Source: Desulfosporosinus youngiae DSM 17734 (GTDB lineage Bacteria > Bacillota > Desulfitobacteriia > Desulfitobacteriales > Desulfitobacteriaceae). Taken from it: a stretch of DNA of 64,000 nucleotides. The stretch spans positions 930,001-994,000 of the forward strand of contig NZ_CM001441.1 in assembly GCF_000244895.1 (NCBI RefSeq). The letters run 5' to 3'. Numbering within the stretch: position 1 is the first letter of the stretch; the number at the start of each line of letters is the position of its first letter. Below, piece by piece: positions 26,895-36,535 of the stretch. Under the pieces are notes generated by a model. It searched no databases. It saw nothing but the letters and a program-made list of their open reading frames with translations, and was not told the origin of the DNA. A program made the position numbers and the translations under genes.

Positions 26895-27743
26895 ATGTAC
26901 CACGTTGTTAAAAAAAGATTGTTGGCAACCGGTATTGCCTTGCTGGATGTCAATGCACCGGCCGTGGCCGCGAAAGTGGAACCAGGGCAATTTGTCATTG
27001 TACGTGTAGATGAGCTTAGTGAGCGTATCCCACTGACAGTTATGGATTTTGATCGGGAAAAAGGTACTATTACGATTGTTGTGCAAGATGTAGGATATTC
27101 TTCAGCCATCATTACCCGCATGAATGAAGGGGATCAATTCCAGGATTTTGTGGGTCCGCTGGGAGTTGCTTCAGAAGTTGAAAACTATGGCACGGTTGTC
27201 TGTATTGGCGGAGGTTTAGGGATTGCTCCTGTCCATCCAATCGCCCGGGCTTTAAAAGAGGCTGGAAATCATGTGATATCCGTCTTAGGTTCAAGAAGTG
27301 CAGATTTATTGATTTTAGAAGATGAGATGCACGCTGCAAGCAGTGAAGTTGTCATTGCCACTAATGACGGGAGTAAAGGGGTTAAAGGGTTCGTTACAGA
27401 CGGTCTTGCCGAAGTATTAGCTCAAGGACATCAAGTTAAGGCGATTTGGGCGATCGGTCCTATGATTATGATGAAGGCTGTCGTTGATTATACCCGGCCT
27501 TTGGGCATCAAAACAATTGTCAGTATGAATCCAATTATGGTTGACGGGACAGGTATGTGCGGTGCTTGCCGGATTAGTGTCGGCGATGAAACCAAGTTTG
27601 CTTGTGTCGATGGACCAGAGTTCGATGGACATTTAGTTGATTTTGATTTAGCTATGAAACGCCTCGCTTTTTATAAGGATGAAGAAAACCAGGCTAAGGC
27701 ACGCCTGGAATGTGATTGTGGTAAAGAAGGGGGGCATCACTAA
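26895..27743 (+). CDS. nfnA: NfnA-like FAD/NAD-binding ferredoxin-NADP reductase subunit
   Basis: Small subunit of the electron-bifurcating NADH-dependent ferredoxin:NADP oxidoreductase (also annotated SudB, sulfide dehydrogenase beta). It has a ferredoxin-reductase fold: FAD domain (about 1-95), NAD domain with CIGGGLGIAPVHPIA, and a C-terminal iron-sulfur segment MCGACRISVG...FACVDGPEFDGH. ATG 26895 follows GAGGAGG. Overlaps nfnB by one base. Bifurcation versus sulfide dehydrogenase activity cannot be told apart from sequence alone. Confidence 0.87.
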   Translation: MYHVVKKRLLATGIALLDVNAPAVAAKVEPGQFVIVRVDELSERIPLTVMDFDREKGTITIVVQDVGYSSAIITRMNEGDQFQDFVGPLGVASEVENYGTVVCIGGGLGIAPVHPIARALKEAGNHVISVLGSRSADLLILEDEMHAASSEVVIATNDGSKGVKGFVTDGLAEVLAQGHQVKAIWAIGPMIMMKAVVDYTRPLGIKTIVSMNPIMVDGTGMCGACRISVGDETKFACVDGPEFDGHLVDFDLAMKRLAFYKDEENQAKARLECDCGKEGGHH

Positions 27744-29155
27744 TGACAGAAAAAGTTGAAAGCACGAAAAAAGTAAAAATCCCTCGTCATGAAATGCCTT
27801 GCCAGGAACCTCAAGTCAGAGCACATAACTTTGAAGAGGTCGCTTTGGGCTATTCAGAAGAAACTGCCATTGAGGAAGCAAAGCGTTGCTTACAATGTAA
27901 AAAGCCTAAATGTATAAGCGGATGCCCTGTGTCAGTTCTTATCCCTGAGTTCATTAAAAAGATTGCAGAAGGGGATTTCCAGGAAGCTGGTAATGTCCTG
28001 AAGATTAAAAATTCCCTGCCGGCAGTTTGTGGACGGGTATGTCCTCAAGAAAATCAATGTGAAAGCAAATGTATTCTGGGGATCAAAGGAGAGTCTGTGG
28101 CAATTGGCCGGCTGGAGCGTTTTGCCGCTGACTTCGGCATGAAAACTGGTAAATCCGAGGTTCAAAAGCCTGAACCGAGCGGTAAACGTGTCGCCATCAT
28201 CGGAGCTGGTCCTGCCGGATTGGCTTGCGCCGGTGACTTAGCAAAAGCGGGACATGCGGTGACCGTTTTTGAAGCCTTGCACGTTGCCGGCGGCGTTCTG
28301 ATGTATGGAATTCCCCAGTTCCGTTTGCCAAAGGAAATTGTACAAACGGAAATTGACAACCTCAAGGAAATGGGCGTTGAAATCCTGACAAATCAAGTTG
28401 TTGGTAAAATCACCTCTGTCGATGAACTTATGGAAAATGGCTATGATGCCGTATTTATTGGGACCGGAGCCGGACTTCCGTACTTCATGGATATCCCGGG
28501 AGAGAACTTAAATGGGGTTTATTCCGCAAATGAGTTTTTAACTCGGACGAATTTGATGAAGGGTTACAAATTCCCTGAATATGCGACTCCGGTAAAAGTA
28601 GGAAAAAATGTTGCCGTATTGGGTGCCGGTAATGTTGCCATGGACTCTGCACGTACAGCTTTACGTTTAGGCGCTGAAAATGTCTACATCATCTACCGTC
28701 GTTCCCGGGATGAAATGCCGGCCCGTAAAGAAGAGCTTGAACATGCGGAAGAAGAGGGAATCCAATTCCGTTTATTAACTAATCCCGTTTCCATCGAAGG
28801 GGATGAGCGCGGATGGGTTAAGAGCCTGACCTGCCTGCGTTATGAACTCGGAGAACCGGACGCTTCAGGCCGTCGTGCGCCTATTGCTATTAAAGGATCT
28901 GAATTCGAAATTCCTATGGACACAGTTGTCGTAGCGATCGGACAAGGTCCCAATCCTTTGGTAACGACCTCTACTCCCGGCTTGGAATTAAATAAGCGAG
29001 GGAACATTGTTGCTGATCCAGACACCTTGATGACATCAAAACCAGGTGTTTTTGCAGGCGGAGATATCGTGACCGGTGCAGCAACCGTTATTTTGGCTAT
29101 GGGTGCCGGCAAAAAGGCTGCTGCAGGCATTGAGGAGTATCTCAAAACGAAATAA
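27743..29155 (+). CDS. nfnB: NfnB-like subunit (glutamate synthase small-subunit homologue)
   Basis: 470-residue flavoprotein partner of NfnA. The N-terminus carries [4Fe-4S] cysteines (CLQCKKPKCISGCPV; CGRVCPQENQCESKC). The FAD site IGAGPAGLACAGDLAKAG and the NADPH site LGAGNVAMDSARTALRLGAENV follow, ending in the AGGDIVTGAATVILAMGAGKKAA flavin motif. No glutamate synthase large subunit is nearby, supporting NfnAB over GltBD. It would provide NADPH, useful for the FolD reaction encoded next. Confidence 0.88.
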   Translation: MTEKVESTKKVKIPRHEMPCQEPQVRAHNFEEVALGYSEETAIEEAKRCLQCKKPKCISGCPVSVLIPEFIKKIAEGDFQEAGNVLKIKNSLPAVCGRVCPQENQCESKCILGIKGESVAIGRLERFAADFGMKTGKSEVQKPEPSGKRVAIIGAGPAGLACAGDLAKAGHAVTVFEALHVAGGVLMYGIPQFRLPKEIVQTEIDNLKEMGVEILTNQVVGKITSVDELMENGYDAVFIGTGAGLPYFMDIPGENLNGVYSANEFLTRTNLMKGYKFPEYATPVKVGKNVAVLGAGNVAMDSARTALRLGAENVYIIYRRSRDEMPARKEELEHAEEEGIQFRLLTNPVSIEGDERGWVKSLTCLRYELGEPDASGRRAPIAIKGSEFEIPMDTVVVAIGQGPNPLVTTSTPGLELNKRGNIVADPDTLMTSKPGVFAGGDIVTGAATVILAMGAGKKAAAGIEEYLKTK

Positions 29156-29180
29156 GTTGACAGGTTAAGGGTGACACCGG

Positions 29181-29210
29181 GACTCTCGCTTCTATAAAGA
29201 AGTGGGAGTC
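29181..29210 (+). terminator. Intercistronic hairpin between nfnB and folD
   Basis: gactctcgcttct (29181-29193) pairs over 13 positions (two G-U) with agaagtgggagtc (29198-29210) around ATAA. Only TT follows, so it may be a partial terminator or an RNA stabiliser. Confidence 0.5.
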
Positions 29211-29253
29211 TTGGAAGTGAATATATCATAATATTTCGAAAGGAGTGTGTATT

Positions 29254-30105
29254 TTGGCTCAATTATTGGATGGTAAAGCAGTATCTAAAATCCTAAAGGA
29301 AGAAATTCGTGAGGAGATTGCACAGTGGAAGGAAAAGGGAGTGCAGCCTAAGCTTGCGGTAATTTTAGTTGGCGATGACCCGGCATCTGTCGTATATGCA
29401 CGGTCTAAACAGAAGGTATGCGAAGGTATTGGTATGGCCTTTGAACTTTTCGAAATGCCCGGTTCTACACCTGAAGCAGAGATTTTGGCAAAGATCGAAA
29501 GCCTTAATAATGATCAAAGTATTCATGGCATTATGATTGAACTCCCGCTCCCAAAAGGAATTCAAAAGGAAACGGTTATGGCCGCAGTGCGCCCTGATAA
29601 GGACGTCGACGGAGTTCATCCTATCAACCGCGGATATATTCTAAGCGGTGAGGAAGGACTATTTCCGGCTACCCCACAAAGCTGTATTGAGTTGCTTCTG
29701 CGCTCAGGGGTTGAAATTGCGGGAAAACATGTTGTTATTGTTGGTCGGGGAGAAACTGTTGGTAAGCCATTAGTTTTCCTAATTCTCAAGCACAATGCAA
29801 CCGTGACGATTTGTCACTCAAAAACTCCTGATTTGGGAGCTTTCACCCGTCAGGCGGATATCTTAATTGCTGCTGTGGGACGCGCAAAGCTGATCAAAAA
29901 AGATATGGTTAAAGCCGGAGCTATCGTTGTTGATGCCGGAATCAATGAAATCCCTGGAGGAATTTGCGGAGATGTCGATTTTGAAGCGGTACAAGATGTG
30001 GCAGATCGAATTTCTCCGGTACCGGGTGGCGTAGGTTCCTTGACAACCGCCCTTATTATGCGTAATGTTCTGAAGGGAATCGTTCTGCAAGGAGGGGCTC
30101 GCTAA
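29254..30105 (+). CDS. folD: Methylene-THF dehydrogenase / methenyl-THF cyclohydrolase FolD
   Basis: Bifunctional folate one-carbon enzyme. About 283 residues, with YARSKQKVCEGIGM (catalytic Tyr and Lys region), the IHGIMIELPLPKGI motif, DKDVDGVHPINRG, and the NADP-binding VIVGRGETVGKP. ISPVPGGVGSLTTALIMRN closes the family signature. TTG 29254 follows AAGGAG at good spacing; GTG 29245 is too close to it. Confidence 0.95.
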   Translation: MAQLLDGKAVSKILKEEIREEIAQWKEKGVQPKLAVILVGDDPASVVYARSKQKVCEGIGMAFELFEMPGSTPEAEILAKIESLNNDQSIHGIMIELPLPKGIQKETVMAAVRPDKDVDGVHPINRGYILSGEEGLFPATPQSCIELLLRSGVEIAGKHVVIVGRGETVGKPLVFLILKHNATVTICHSKTPDLGAFTRQADILIAAVGRAKLIKKDMVKAGAIVVDAGINEIPGGICGDVDFEAVQDVADRISPVPGGVGSLTTALIMRNVLKGIVLQGGAR

Positions 30106-30740
30106 TGGATATGAACAAAATTTGGGAGTGGAGCACTGAAGAATTTTTGAATGTGTCTGCCAGTTCCTCGCCAACACCCGGCGGCGGAAGTGTTTCTGCG
30201 TATGTCGGAGCACTGGCGGCCTCAATGACTTGTATGGTGGCTAATCTTACAATCGGTAAGGAAAAGTATAAAGACGTTGAACCTGAAGTGAAAGAAATCC
30301 TGGCTGAAGCAGAAACTGTCTTAAACAATTTGAAGAGCGGTCTAAGTCAGGATATCGCTGAATTCTCGAATTTCATGGATGTCTTGAAATTACCCAAAGG
30401 CACTGACGAAGAAAAAGCCCTGCGTGCTAAGAAAATGCAGGAAGTCTTAGTATCCGCTACGGATACTCCGCTGGGGATTTCTCAAAATTGCTTCAAAGTT
30501 TTGCAATTAGCCCAGAAGCTTGCCCCGATCGGAAACAAAGGCGCGATCAGTGATGTTGGGGTTTCCGCTTACTTAGCAGAGAGTGCCCTTAAGTCGGCTA
30601 TGCTCAGTGTCGATATCAACCTGCCTGGGATTAAAGACGAGGGCTATCAAGAGCGGGTTAAGGCTGAACGAGCCAGACTCTTCGAGCAAGCCGCGGTCAT
30701 TTGCGCAGAGACTGTTGCTGTTGTTCAAAGCAGAATGTAA
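30105..30740 (+). CDS. fchA: Methenyl-THF cyclohydrolase / cyclodeaminase family (FchA)
   Basis: 211 residues of the formiminotransferase-cyclodeaminase fold; SSPTPGGGSVSAYVGALAASM near the N-terminus is diagnostic. In anaerobes FchA-type proteins hydrolyse methenyl-THF in one-carbon (Wood-Ljungdahl or purine) metabolism. The start overlaps the folD stop by one base. FolD already has cyclohydrolase activity in many species, so this may be redundant or serve formimino-THF. Confidence 0.88.
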   Translation: MDMNKIWEWSTEEFLNVSASSSPTPGGGSVSAYVGALAASMTCMVANLTIGKEKYKDVEPEVKEILAEAETVLNNLKSGLSQDIAEFSNFMDVLKLPKGTDEEKALRAKKMQEVLVSATDTPLGISQNCFKVLQLAQKLAPIGNKGAISDVGVSAYLAESALKSAMLSVDINLPGIKDEGYQERVKAERARLFEQAAVICAETVAVVQSRM

Positions 30741-30757
30741 TTTTCATAGAATATCGT

Positions 30758-30811
30758 AAAATGAGCCGTTGCAAAACGAACAGAGTTCGTGGAGCACGGC
30801 CCATTTTGTTT
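30758..30811. terminator. Bidirectional terminator between convergent genes
   Basis: aaaatgagccgt (30758-30769) pairs with acggcccatttt (30796-30807) with one mismatch; an inner acgaa/ttcgt hairpin lies in the loop. A- and T-rich ends suit termination in both directions, between fchA (+) and the membrane protein gene (-). Confidence 0.6.
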
Positions 30812-30817
30812 GACTTT

Positions 30818-31264
30818 TCATTTATCGCCATCAAATTCATTTTCGTATCTATGAGCTCTGATCTGATTATACTTATTGGCAATAAAATAGATTGACGTAA
30901 ATAGTACTAAGAATATGCTTATGAAAACTACTGAAGATTGCCAGTTATACAAGTCAGACTTTTTAACGGAATTAATAATAATCACTGAGAATACAAACAC
31001 AATTACTGCAATTGCTATAAGGAAATTTCTTATAGATTGCTTATTTAAACGTTTGCTATAAATACTTACCTTCATCATATGCATTCTTATAAGCTGATAT
31101 AGTGGGAAAAATATCAAGATGATATATTCCGTGATACATTCCTGTAAATCCATGTTAAATACTAAGGTTTTTACTAAAAACGATATAGCTACTGCATAAA
31201 GAATAATAATTGCCATTTCACTTCGTATTTTATTTTTGGCTTGTTCAATTCTTTCATCTTTCAT
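30818..31264 (-). CDS. Small four-helix membrane protein (DUF6773-like)
   Basis: About 148 residues with four predicted membrane helices and short charged ends. It resembles small membrane proteins of the DUF6773 type that are paired with XRE regulators, though I cannot confirm the family. ATG 31264 follows GGAGGT. Very AT-rich compared with neighbours. Function unknown. Confidence 0.6.
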   Translation of the reverse strand: MKDERIEQAKNKIRSEMAIIILYAVAISFLVKTLVFNMDLQECITEYIILIFFPLYQLIRMHMMKVSIYSKRLNKQSIRNFLIAIAVIVFVFSVIIINSVKKSDLYNWQSSVVFISIFLVLFTSIYFIANKYNQIRAHRYENEFDGDK

Positions 31265-31266
31265 TA

Positions 31267-31461
31267 TTATACCTCCCAAAATAATTCGTCTAATGTCTTA
31301 CCTAGCGTTTTACATATAGCAATACACAATTGTAAAGACGGATTAAATTTCCCGGCTTCAATCATTCCGATTGTTTGTCTCGTTACGCCTACTGCTTCTG
31401 CCAATTGCTCTTGTGACATATCTGAAAGAGCTCTTGCAGACTTCAACTTAAGATTTTTCAA
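31267..31461 (-). CDS. Compact XRE-family helix-turn-helix regulator
   Basis: 64 residues, essentially one helix-turn-helix (SQEQLAEAVGVTRQTIGMIEAGKFNPSLQLC). TTG 31461 sits 6 bases from AGGAGGG; TTG 31467 is possible but too close. The downstream membrane gene starts 3 bases after its stop, so they form one operon. This two-gene layout is common in Clostridia, where the regulator probably controls the pair. Confidence 0.85.
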   Translation of the reverse strand: MKNLKLKSARALSDMSQEQLAEAVGVTRQTIGMIEAGKFNPSLQLCIAICKTLGKTLDELFWEV

Positions 31462-31581
31462 ATACAACCCTCCTTATATTGAATATCATACATTATAGTA
31501 TTCTAAATGTAAAATATAAATTACATATTGTAACATCAATTCTAATAATTTTTATGTCTTACCTTAATAGATAATAGATAA

Positions 31582-31642
31582 GAAGGCGTGTCAGGGGGAC
31601 AGGATTATTGACACACCTTCTTTTGACACACTTCCAGTGTGT
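31582..31642. repeat. REP-like element 1 (GGGGAC family) with two hairpins
   Basis: gaaggcgtgtca (31582-31593) pairs with tgacacaccttc (31609-31620), one mismatch. The loop contains ggggacaggattattga, nearly identical to the element at 52376. A second hairpin acacac/gtgtgt follows at 31626-31642. It lies between the divergent regulator gene and xseA. It may also act as a terminator. Confidence 0.55.
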
Positions 31643-31713
31643 AAGACCGTCTCCTTGTCACGTGTTTCCACAGTACTTTTCTTTGTGTTATGATAGGCAT
31701 TGAGGTGAAGGTT

Positions 31714-32916
31714 GTGCCAAAAATATGGACGGTTTCTGAGTTGGTAGGCCGCATAGGGCAAGTCCTGCAGGAACGAACGGAGTTGCAGAATTGTTGGATC
31801 AGTGGTGAACTTTCGAACTTTAAAAATCATCGGGCATCCGGACATTGGTATTTTACGCTTAAAGATGAATCATCCAATCTTAAAGGGGTTATGTTTAGAA
31901 GTCGGTCGGAACGGGTTCGCTTCGTTCCGTCAGACGGTTTAAAAGTCTTAATTCGTGGCAATATTCGTATGTATGAGCGGGATGGGACCATTCAGCTCTA
32001 TGGCGAAGAGATGGAGCCGAGTGGACTTGGGCAGCTCTATTTGGCGTTTGAGCAGCTTAAAAAGAAACTCGCCGAAGAAGGATTGTTTGATCCGACACGT
32101 AAGAAGAGTATACCGCGCTTACCACGCCGGATCGGGATCGTAACAAGCCCGACGGGTGCGGCGATCCGGGATATCCTGAATATTATTGAACGCCGGCATC
32201 CGGGAATGTCATGGATCTTGGCGCCTGCCGCGGTCCAAGGAGAAGCCGCGCCCCGTGAAGTAGCTCAAGCGATCGCTCGGCTTAATCGACATGGGAATGT
32301 GGATGTCATTATCGTTGGTCGTGGCGGAGGCTCGTTAGAAGAGTTATGGGCCTTTAATACAGATATCGTCGCTCGTGCGATCTCGGCATCCGTTATTCCG
32401 ATCATTTCAGCCGTGGGGCATGAAACGGATGTAACGATTTCAGACTATGTGGCAGATTTGCGGGCCCCGACCCCTTCCGCGGCCGCTGAGCTGGCTGTCC
32501 CTATTCTATTAGATCTGGAACTCCATGTGGCCCAACTCCGGGACCGGCTTCAGAACGCTATGGGAAGTCTAATCCAGCGGAAACGCCAATACATTGAAGG
32601 GATTGCCAACAAGGGACCGCTTAAAGATCCTTTCTGGCGAATTGATCAGAATCGACAACGCCTTGATGCCCTGCAAATGCGGCTTCAAGAAGGGATGACT
32701 AGATTTGTAATCGATAAAAATGGTATACTAAATTTATTGGCTGCTAAGCTTGATCTGCTGAGTCCCTTGAGCATTTTAGGAAGAGGATACTCGCTAACCT
32801 ACAATGCAGAAGGACAGCTTCTGCGCTCCGCGAGCCAGGTGGAGCTTCACGATCCAATTCGGATTCGTTTAGGAGAAGGAAGCTTACGCTGCCAAGTGTT
32901 GGAGAAGGAGATTTGA
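31714..32916 (+). CDS. xseA: Exodeoxyribonuclease VII large subunit
   Basis: Catalytic subunit of the single-strand-specific exonuclease VII. About 400 residues: OB-fold N-terminus (about 5-100), catalytic region with IGIVTSPTGAAIRDI, the VDVIIVGRGGGSLEELWAFN motif and SAVGHETDVTISDYVADLRAPTPSAAAE, then a helical C-terminus. I prefer GTG 31714 after GAGGTGA over ATG 31690. xseB follows by 3 bases. Confidence 0.94.
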   Translation: MPKIWTVSELVGRIGQVLQERTELQNCWISGELSNFKNHRASGHWYFTLKDESSNLKGVMFRSRSERVRFVPSDGLKVLIRGNIRMYERDGTIQLYGEEMEPSGLGQLYLAFEQLKKKLAEEGLFDPTRKKSIPRLPRRIGIVTSPTGAAIRDILNIIERRHPGMSWILAPAAVQGEAAPREVAQAIARLNRHGNVDVIIVGRGGGSLEELWAFNTDIVARAISASVIPIISAVGHETDVTISDYVADLRAPTPSAAAELAVPILLDLELHVAQLRDRLQNAMGSLIQRKRQYIEGIANKGPLKDPFWRIDQNRQRLDALQMRLQEGMTRFVIDKNGILNLLAAKLDLLSPLSILGRGYSLTYNAEGQLLRSASQVELHDPIRIRLGEGSLRCQVLEKEI

Positions 32917-32919
32917 TCT

Positions 32920-33231
32920 ATGGGTTTAGATAAATGGACTGAAAATCTTTTTGAGAAAGAGCAAGAACAAGACAAGAGTAATAAGAATATACCATCAGAA
33001 GAACCCAAATCTCTGGAGACTGGGCTTCAGGATTTGGAAACCATCGTCAAAACACTTGAGCAAAAAGATCTCCCCTTAGAAAAGGCTTTGAGTTTATTCA
33101 AAGAAGGGGTGGGTCTTGTTCAGTATTGTTCGAACGTATTGGACCAAGCTGAAAAACAAATGGAAATATTGCTTGAAGGCCCGGATGGCCAGTTGCAGAT
33201 CAAGCCTGCTAGTTTTGATGTGGAAGGATGA
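32920..33231 (+). CDS. xseB: Exodeoxyribonuclease VII small subunit
   Basis: Small helical subunit. The XseB core (LETGLQDLETIVKTLEQKDLPLEKALSLFKEG) occupies residues about 30-65, preceded by a longer-than-usual charged N-terminus; total 103 residues versus the common 70-85. Confidence 0.92.
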   Translation: MGLDKWTENLFEKEQEQDKSNKNIPSEEPKSLETGLQDLETIVKTLEQKDLPLEKALSLFKEGVGLVQYCSNVLDQAEKQMEILLEGPDGQLQIKPASFDVEG

Positions 33232-33240
33232 GCGTAAAAC

Positions 33241-34107
33241 GTGTTCAAAGAAACCTTTCAGCGCTATCTCACGATGATAGAAAATACTCTAACCCAATTG
33301 CCGTGGGAAAAGGATATTCTAAATGAGAGTATGTATTATTCCCTCATCGGAGGGGGCAAACGAATTCGTCCTGTGCTGGCTTTGGCCTCAGCAGAAGCTG
33401 TGGGCGGCAATCCGGAAACTATTTTGCGGGCAGCAGTGGCTTTAGAACTCATCCATACATACTCATTAATTCATGATGATTTACCGGCGATGGATAATGA
33501 CGACTATCGAAGGGGAAGATTATCCAATCATAAGGTTTTTGGGGAGGCTCAGGCAATCTTAGCCGGAGACGCCCTATTAACCTATGCTTTCGAATTGCTT
33601 GCTGATTCGGACCTCGGTCAGCCTGAACGACAACTGCGCGTTATTCGGGAGGTGGCTGTGGCTGCCGGAAAAGAAGGTATGGTTGGAGGGCAGGTCGCTG
33701 ATCTGGCTGGAGAGGGAAAAAGCCTGACTTTAAATGAAATAGAAGAGATTCATAAGGCTAAAACCGGTGCTTTGCTGACAGTTTCAGCCCGGTTGGGAGG
33801 AATTTTAGCAGGGGGCACTGAGGATCAGGTTAAGGCACTAACAGATTATGCTAAGGCTTTAGGCTTAGCGTTTCAGATTAAGGATGATATTTTAGATATC
33901 GTCGGGGATAGTGAAACTCTTGGGAAACCTGCCGGAAGCGATCTGAGGCAAGGGAAGTCGACCTACGTTTCTTTACTCGGCCTGGAGGGCGCTGCTCAGC
34001 AATTGCATGCTCAAATTCTTAAAGCTCAATCCTCTTTAGAGGTATTTGATGAAAGAGCGGTCTTTTTAAATCAACTCGCACTCTATATCGAAGAACGCAA
34101 ACATTAA
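33241..34107 (+). CDS. ispA: Farnesyl/geranyl diphosphate synthase (IspA family)
   Basis: Condenses IPP with allylic diphosphates for isoprenoids. 288 residues with the first Asp-rich motif in IHDDLPAMDNDD and the second in FQIKDDILD, plus GGGKRIRPVL. GTG start. Grouped with dxs, as in many Firmicutes. Confidence 0.94.
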   Translation: MFKETFQRYLTMIENTLTQLPWEKDILNESMYYSLIGGGKRIRPVLALASAEAVGGNPETILRAAVALELIHTYSLIHDDLPAMDNDDYRRGRLSNHKVFGEAQAILAGDALLTYAFELLADSDLGQPERQLRVIREVAVAAGKEGMVGGQVADLAGEGKSLTLNEIEEIHKAKTGALLTVSARLGGILAGGTEDQVKALTDYAKALGLAFQIKDDILDIVGDSETLGKPAGSDLRQGKSTYVSLLGLEGAAQQLHAQILKAQSSLEVFDERAVFLNQLALYIEERKH

Positions 34108-34121
34108 ACGAGGTTGTGATT

Positions 34122-34562
34122 ATGCCAATCGTTCCAGGGATTTTCAACAATGCAATCCTTATTTCGGCTGTAACCGCTTGGTTTACAGCTCAGATGTTAA
34201 AGGTAATCATAAATATAATTTTATCAAAAAAATTTAAGCTCCAACTTTTTTTTAGTTCAGGTGGATTTCCAAGTTCCCATTCTGCTACGGTGAGTGCCTT
34301 AGCATTAGGAATTGGGAAATACTATGGATGGGATTCTCCAATCTTTGCAGTCGCAGCTGTTTTTGGGATGATTGTTCTGTACGATGCCGCCGGGGTAAGA
34401 CGAGAAGCTGGAAAACAAGCAGAGGTTCTTAATCAGTTAGTCGAGCGCTTATACCATGGTCCTGATATTGCTCAAGAGCAATTGAAAGAGCTCATTGGAC
34501 ATACCCCTTTTGAAGTTTTTGGGGGGGTAATGGTTGGAATTATTGTGGGACTGCTAATTTAG
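34122..34562 (+). CDS. Divergent PAP2-family membrane protein (YuiD-like)
   Basis: About 146 residues with four hydrophobic segments and GGFPSSHSATVSALA, the acid-phosphatase-like motif of the divergent PAP2 (DUF212) family. A role in prenyl phosphate or lipid phosphate handling is suggested by its place between ispA and dxs, but is not proven. ATG 34122 lies 7 bases after GAGG. Confidence 0.85.
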   Translation: MPIVPGIFNNAILISAVTAWFTAQMLKVIINIILSKKFKLQLFFSSGGFPSSHSATVSALALGIGKYYGWDSPIFAVAAVFGMIVLYDAAGVRREAGKQAEVLNQLVERLYHGPDIAQEQLKELIGHTPFEVFGGVMVGIIVGLLI

Positions 34563-34612
34563 ATATACAGTGTCAGTAAAAATAACGGATCGGATTATGA
34601 GGGGGCAAAAGA

Positions 34613-36517
34613 ATGGGACTACTTGAAAAAATTCATGGACCGAGGGACTTGCGCACATTAAATTCATCCGAACTTAAAATTTTGGCGCAGGAGATTCGGC
34701 AGGAAATGATTGAAGTGGTCTCCAAAAATGGAGGGCATTTAGCGCCTAATCTTGGGGTAGTAGAACTTACCTTGGCGTTGCACCGCGTATTTGATAGCCC
34801 TCAAGACAAGATCGTATGGGATGTCGGTCATCAGACCTATGTGCATAAGCTTATTACCGGGCGATTGAGTCGGTTTAAGACTATTCGCCAATATAAAGGA
34901 TTATCTGGCTTTCCTAAACGGGGGGAGAGCCCGCACGACAGTTTTGAAACCGGCCATTCCAGTACTTCCATTTCCGCAGCGGTGGGGTTTGCTAAAGCAC
35001 GGGATGTTCTTCAAGAGAAGCACCATGTTGTGGCAGTCATCGGAGACGGGGCGATGACCGGAGGTATGGCTTATGAAGCTTTAAACCATGCGGGGCATAG
35101 TGAAACAAATGTTATCGTAGTTTTAAATGACAATGAGATGTCGATTTCACCGAATGTGGGTGCCATGTCTACCTATCTTAATCGGCTGAGGACAGATCCG
35201 ATGTATGACAAACGAAAAGAGGATCTGGAGTACTTATTAAAACGAATACCGGGAATTGGAAACCAAGTGGCAAAATTAGCGTCTAAGGCTAAAGATAGCT
35301 TAAAATATTTGCTCGTGCCGGGATTACTTTTTGAAGAATTGGGCTTCACTTATTTAGGTCCGATTGATGGACATGATCAAGCCTTAGTAGAAGAAGTTTT
35401 AGAACAGGCAAAAAATAAGAAATGTCCCGTACTTGTCCATGTTGTAACGCGTAAAGGAAAAGGATACAAACCGGCAGAGGAAAATCCGGATATCTTTCAT
35501 GGGATTGGTCCTTTTGATGCCGAAACAGGTAAAGTAACTAAAAAGCCGGCTCCACCGACTTACACTGCGGTTTTCGGTGACACTCTCTGTAAACTTGCCC
35601 GGGAGAATTCTCAAATCGTCGCTATCACGGCAGCAATGGCGGGCGGGACAGGTCTAAATAAGTTTGCGGGTGAGTTTCCGGAACGGTTTTTTGATGTTGG
35701 GATTGCGGAACAACATGCAATAACCTTTGCGGCCGGATTGGCATTTGGGGGATTAAAACCTGTTGTAGCGATTTATTCCAGCTTTTATCAGAGAGCCTAT
35801 GATCAGGTGTTGCATGATGTCTGTTTGCAGAATGCTAATGTTGTGCTGGCAATCGACCGTGCAGGAGTGGTCGGGGATGATGGGCCTACCCATCATGGGG
35901 TGTTTGATATTTCCTTTTTACGGATTATTCCTAACTTAGTTTTTATGGCCCCTAAAGATGAAAATGAATTGCGCCATATGCTTTATACTGCGATCAAGCA
36001 TAACGGGCCTGTTGCGCTGCGTTATCCGAGATCCGCCGGACAAGGGGTTGTGCTGGATGAGAGGTTAGCAGAGATTCCCATTGGCAAAGCGGAAGTCATG
36101 CGGGATGGTCGGGATATTACCTTGATCGGAGTCGGTCTTACAGTTCATACGTGTCTGCTTGCGGCTCAGGAATTGCGTCATCTAGGGGTTGATGCAGCAG
36201 TCATCAACTTGCGTTATATTAATCCTCTCGATCGTAACGTCTTGTCACACTATGCTCGGCTTACCAAGAAAATAATCACAGTGGAAGACCATTCTCTTAA
36301 AGGAGGGATGGGAAGCGCGATTTTAGAGTTTCTTGAGGAAGAAGGAATCAATGGAGTAGCTGTTGAACGCTTGGGATATCCTGGATTTGTAGATCAAGGG
36401 CCGATTCCTCAGCTCTTTATGGCCCATGGATTATCAGTCAAAGGAATAGTGAAAGCTGTTGAACGATTAAAACCGTTTCGGCGCGTCGCGCCATCCCAGG
36501 ATGGGTCTGCCTCATAA
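34613..36517 (+). CDS. dxs: 1-deoxy-D-xylulose-5-phosphate synthase
   Basis: Thiamine-diphosphate enzyme that starts the MEP isoprenoid pathway from pyruvate and glyceraldehyde 3-phosphate. 634 residues; TPP motif GDGAMTGG...[13 protein letters not shown], the transketolase pyrimidine-binding domain ([30 protein letters not shown]) and C-terminal domain are present. Confidence 0.96.
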   Translation: MGLLEKIHGPRDLRTLNSSELKILAQEIRQEMIEVVSKNGGHLAPNLGVVELTLALHRVFDSPQDKIVWDVGHQTYVHKLITGRLSRFKTIRQYKGLSGFPKRGESPHDSFETGHSSTSISAAVGFAKARDVLQEKHHVVAVIGDGAMTGGMAYEALNHAGHSETNVIVVLNDNEMSISPNVGAMSTYLNRLRTDPMYDKRKEDLEYLLKRIPGIGNQVAKLASKAKDSLKYLLVPGLLFEELGFTYLGPIDGHDQALVEEVLEQAKNKKCPVLVHVVTRKGKGYKPAEENPDIFHGIGPFDAETGKVTKKPAPPTYTAVFGDTLCKLARENSQIVAITAAMAGGTGLNKFAGEFPERFFDVGIAEQHAITFAAGLAFGGLKPVVAIYSSFYQRAYDQVLHDVCLQNANVVLAIDRAGVVGDDGPTHHGVFDISFLRIIPNLVFMAPKDENELRHMLYTAIKHNGPVALRYPRSAGQGVVLDERLAEIPIGKAEVMRDGRDITLIGVGLTVHTCLLAAQELRHLGVDAAVINLRYINPLDRNVLSHYARLTKKIITVEDHSLKGGMGSAILEFLEEEGINGVAVERLGYPGFVDQGPIPQLFMAHGLSVKGIVKAVERLKPFRRVAPSQDGSAS

Positions 36518-36535
36518 ATAAAAGGACGGGATATA

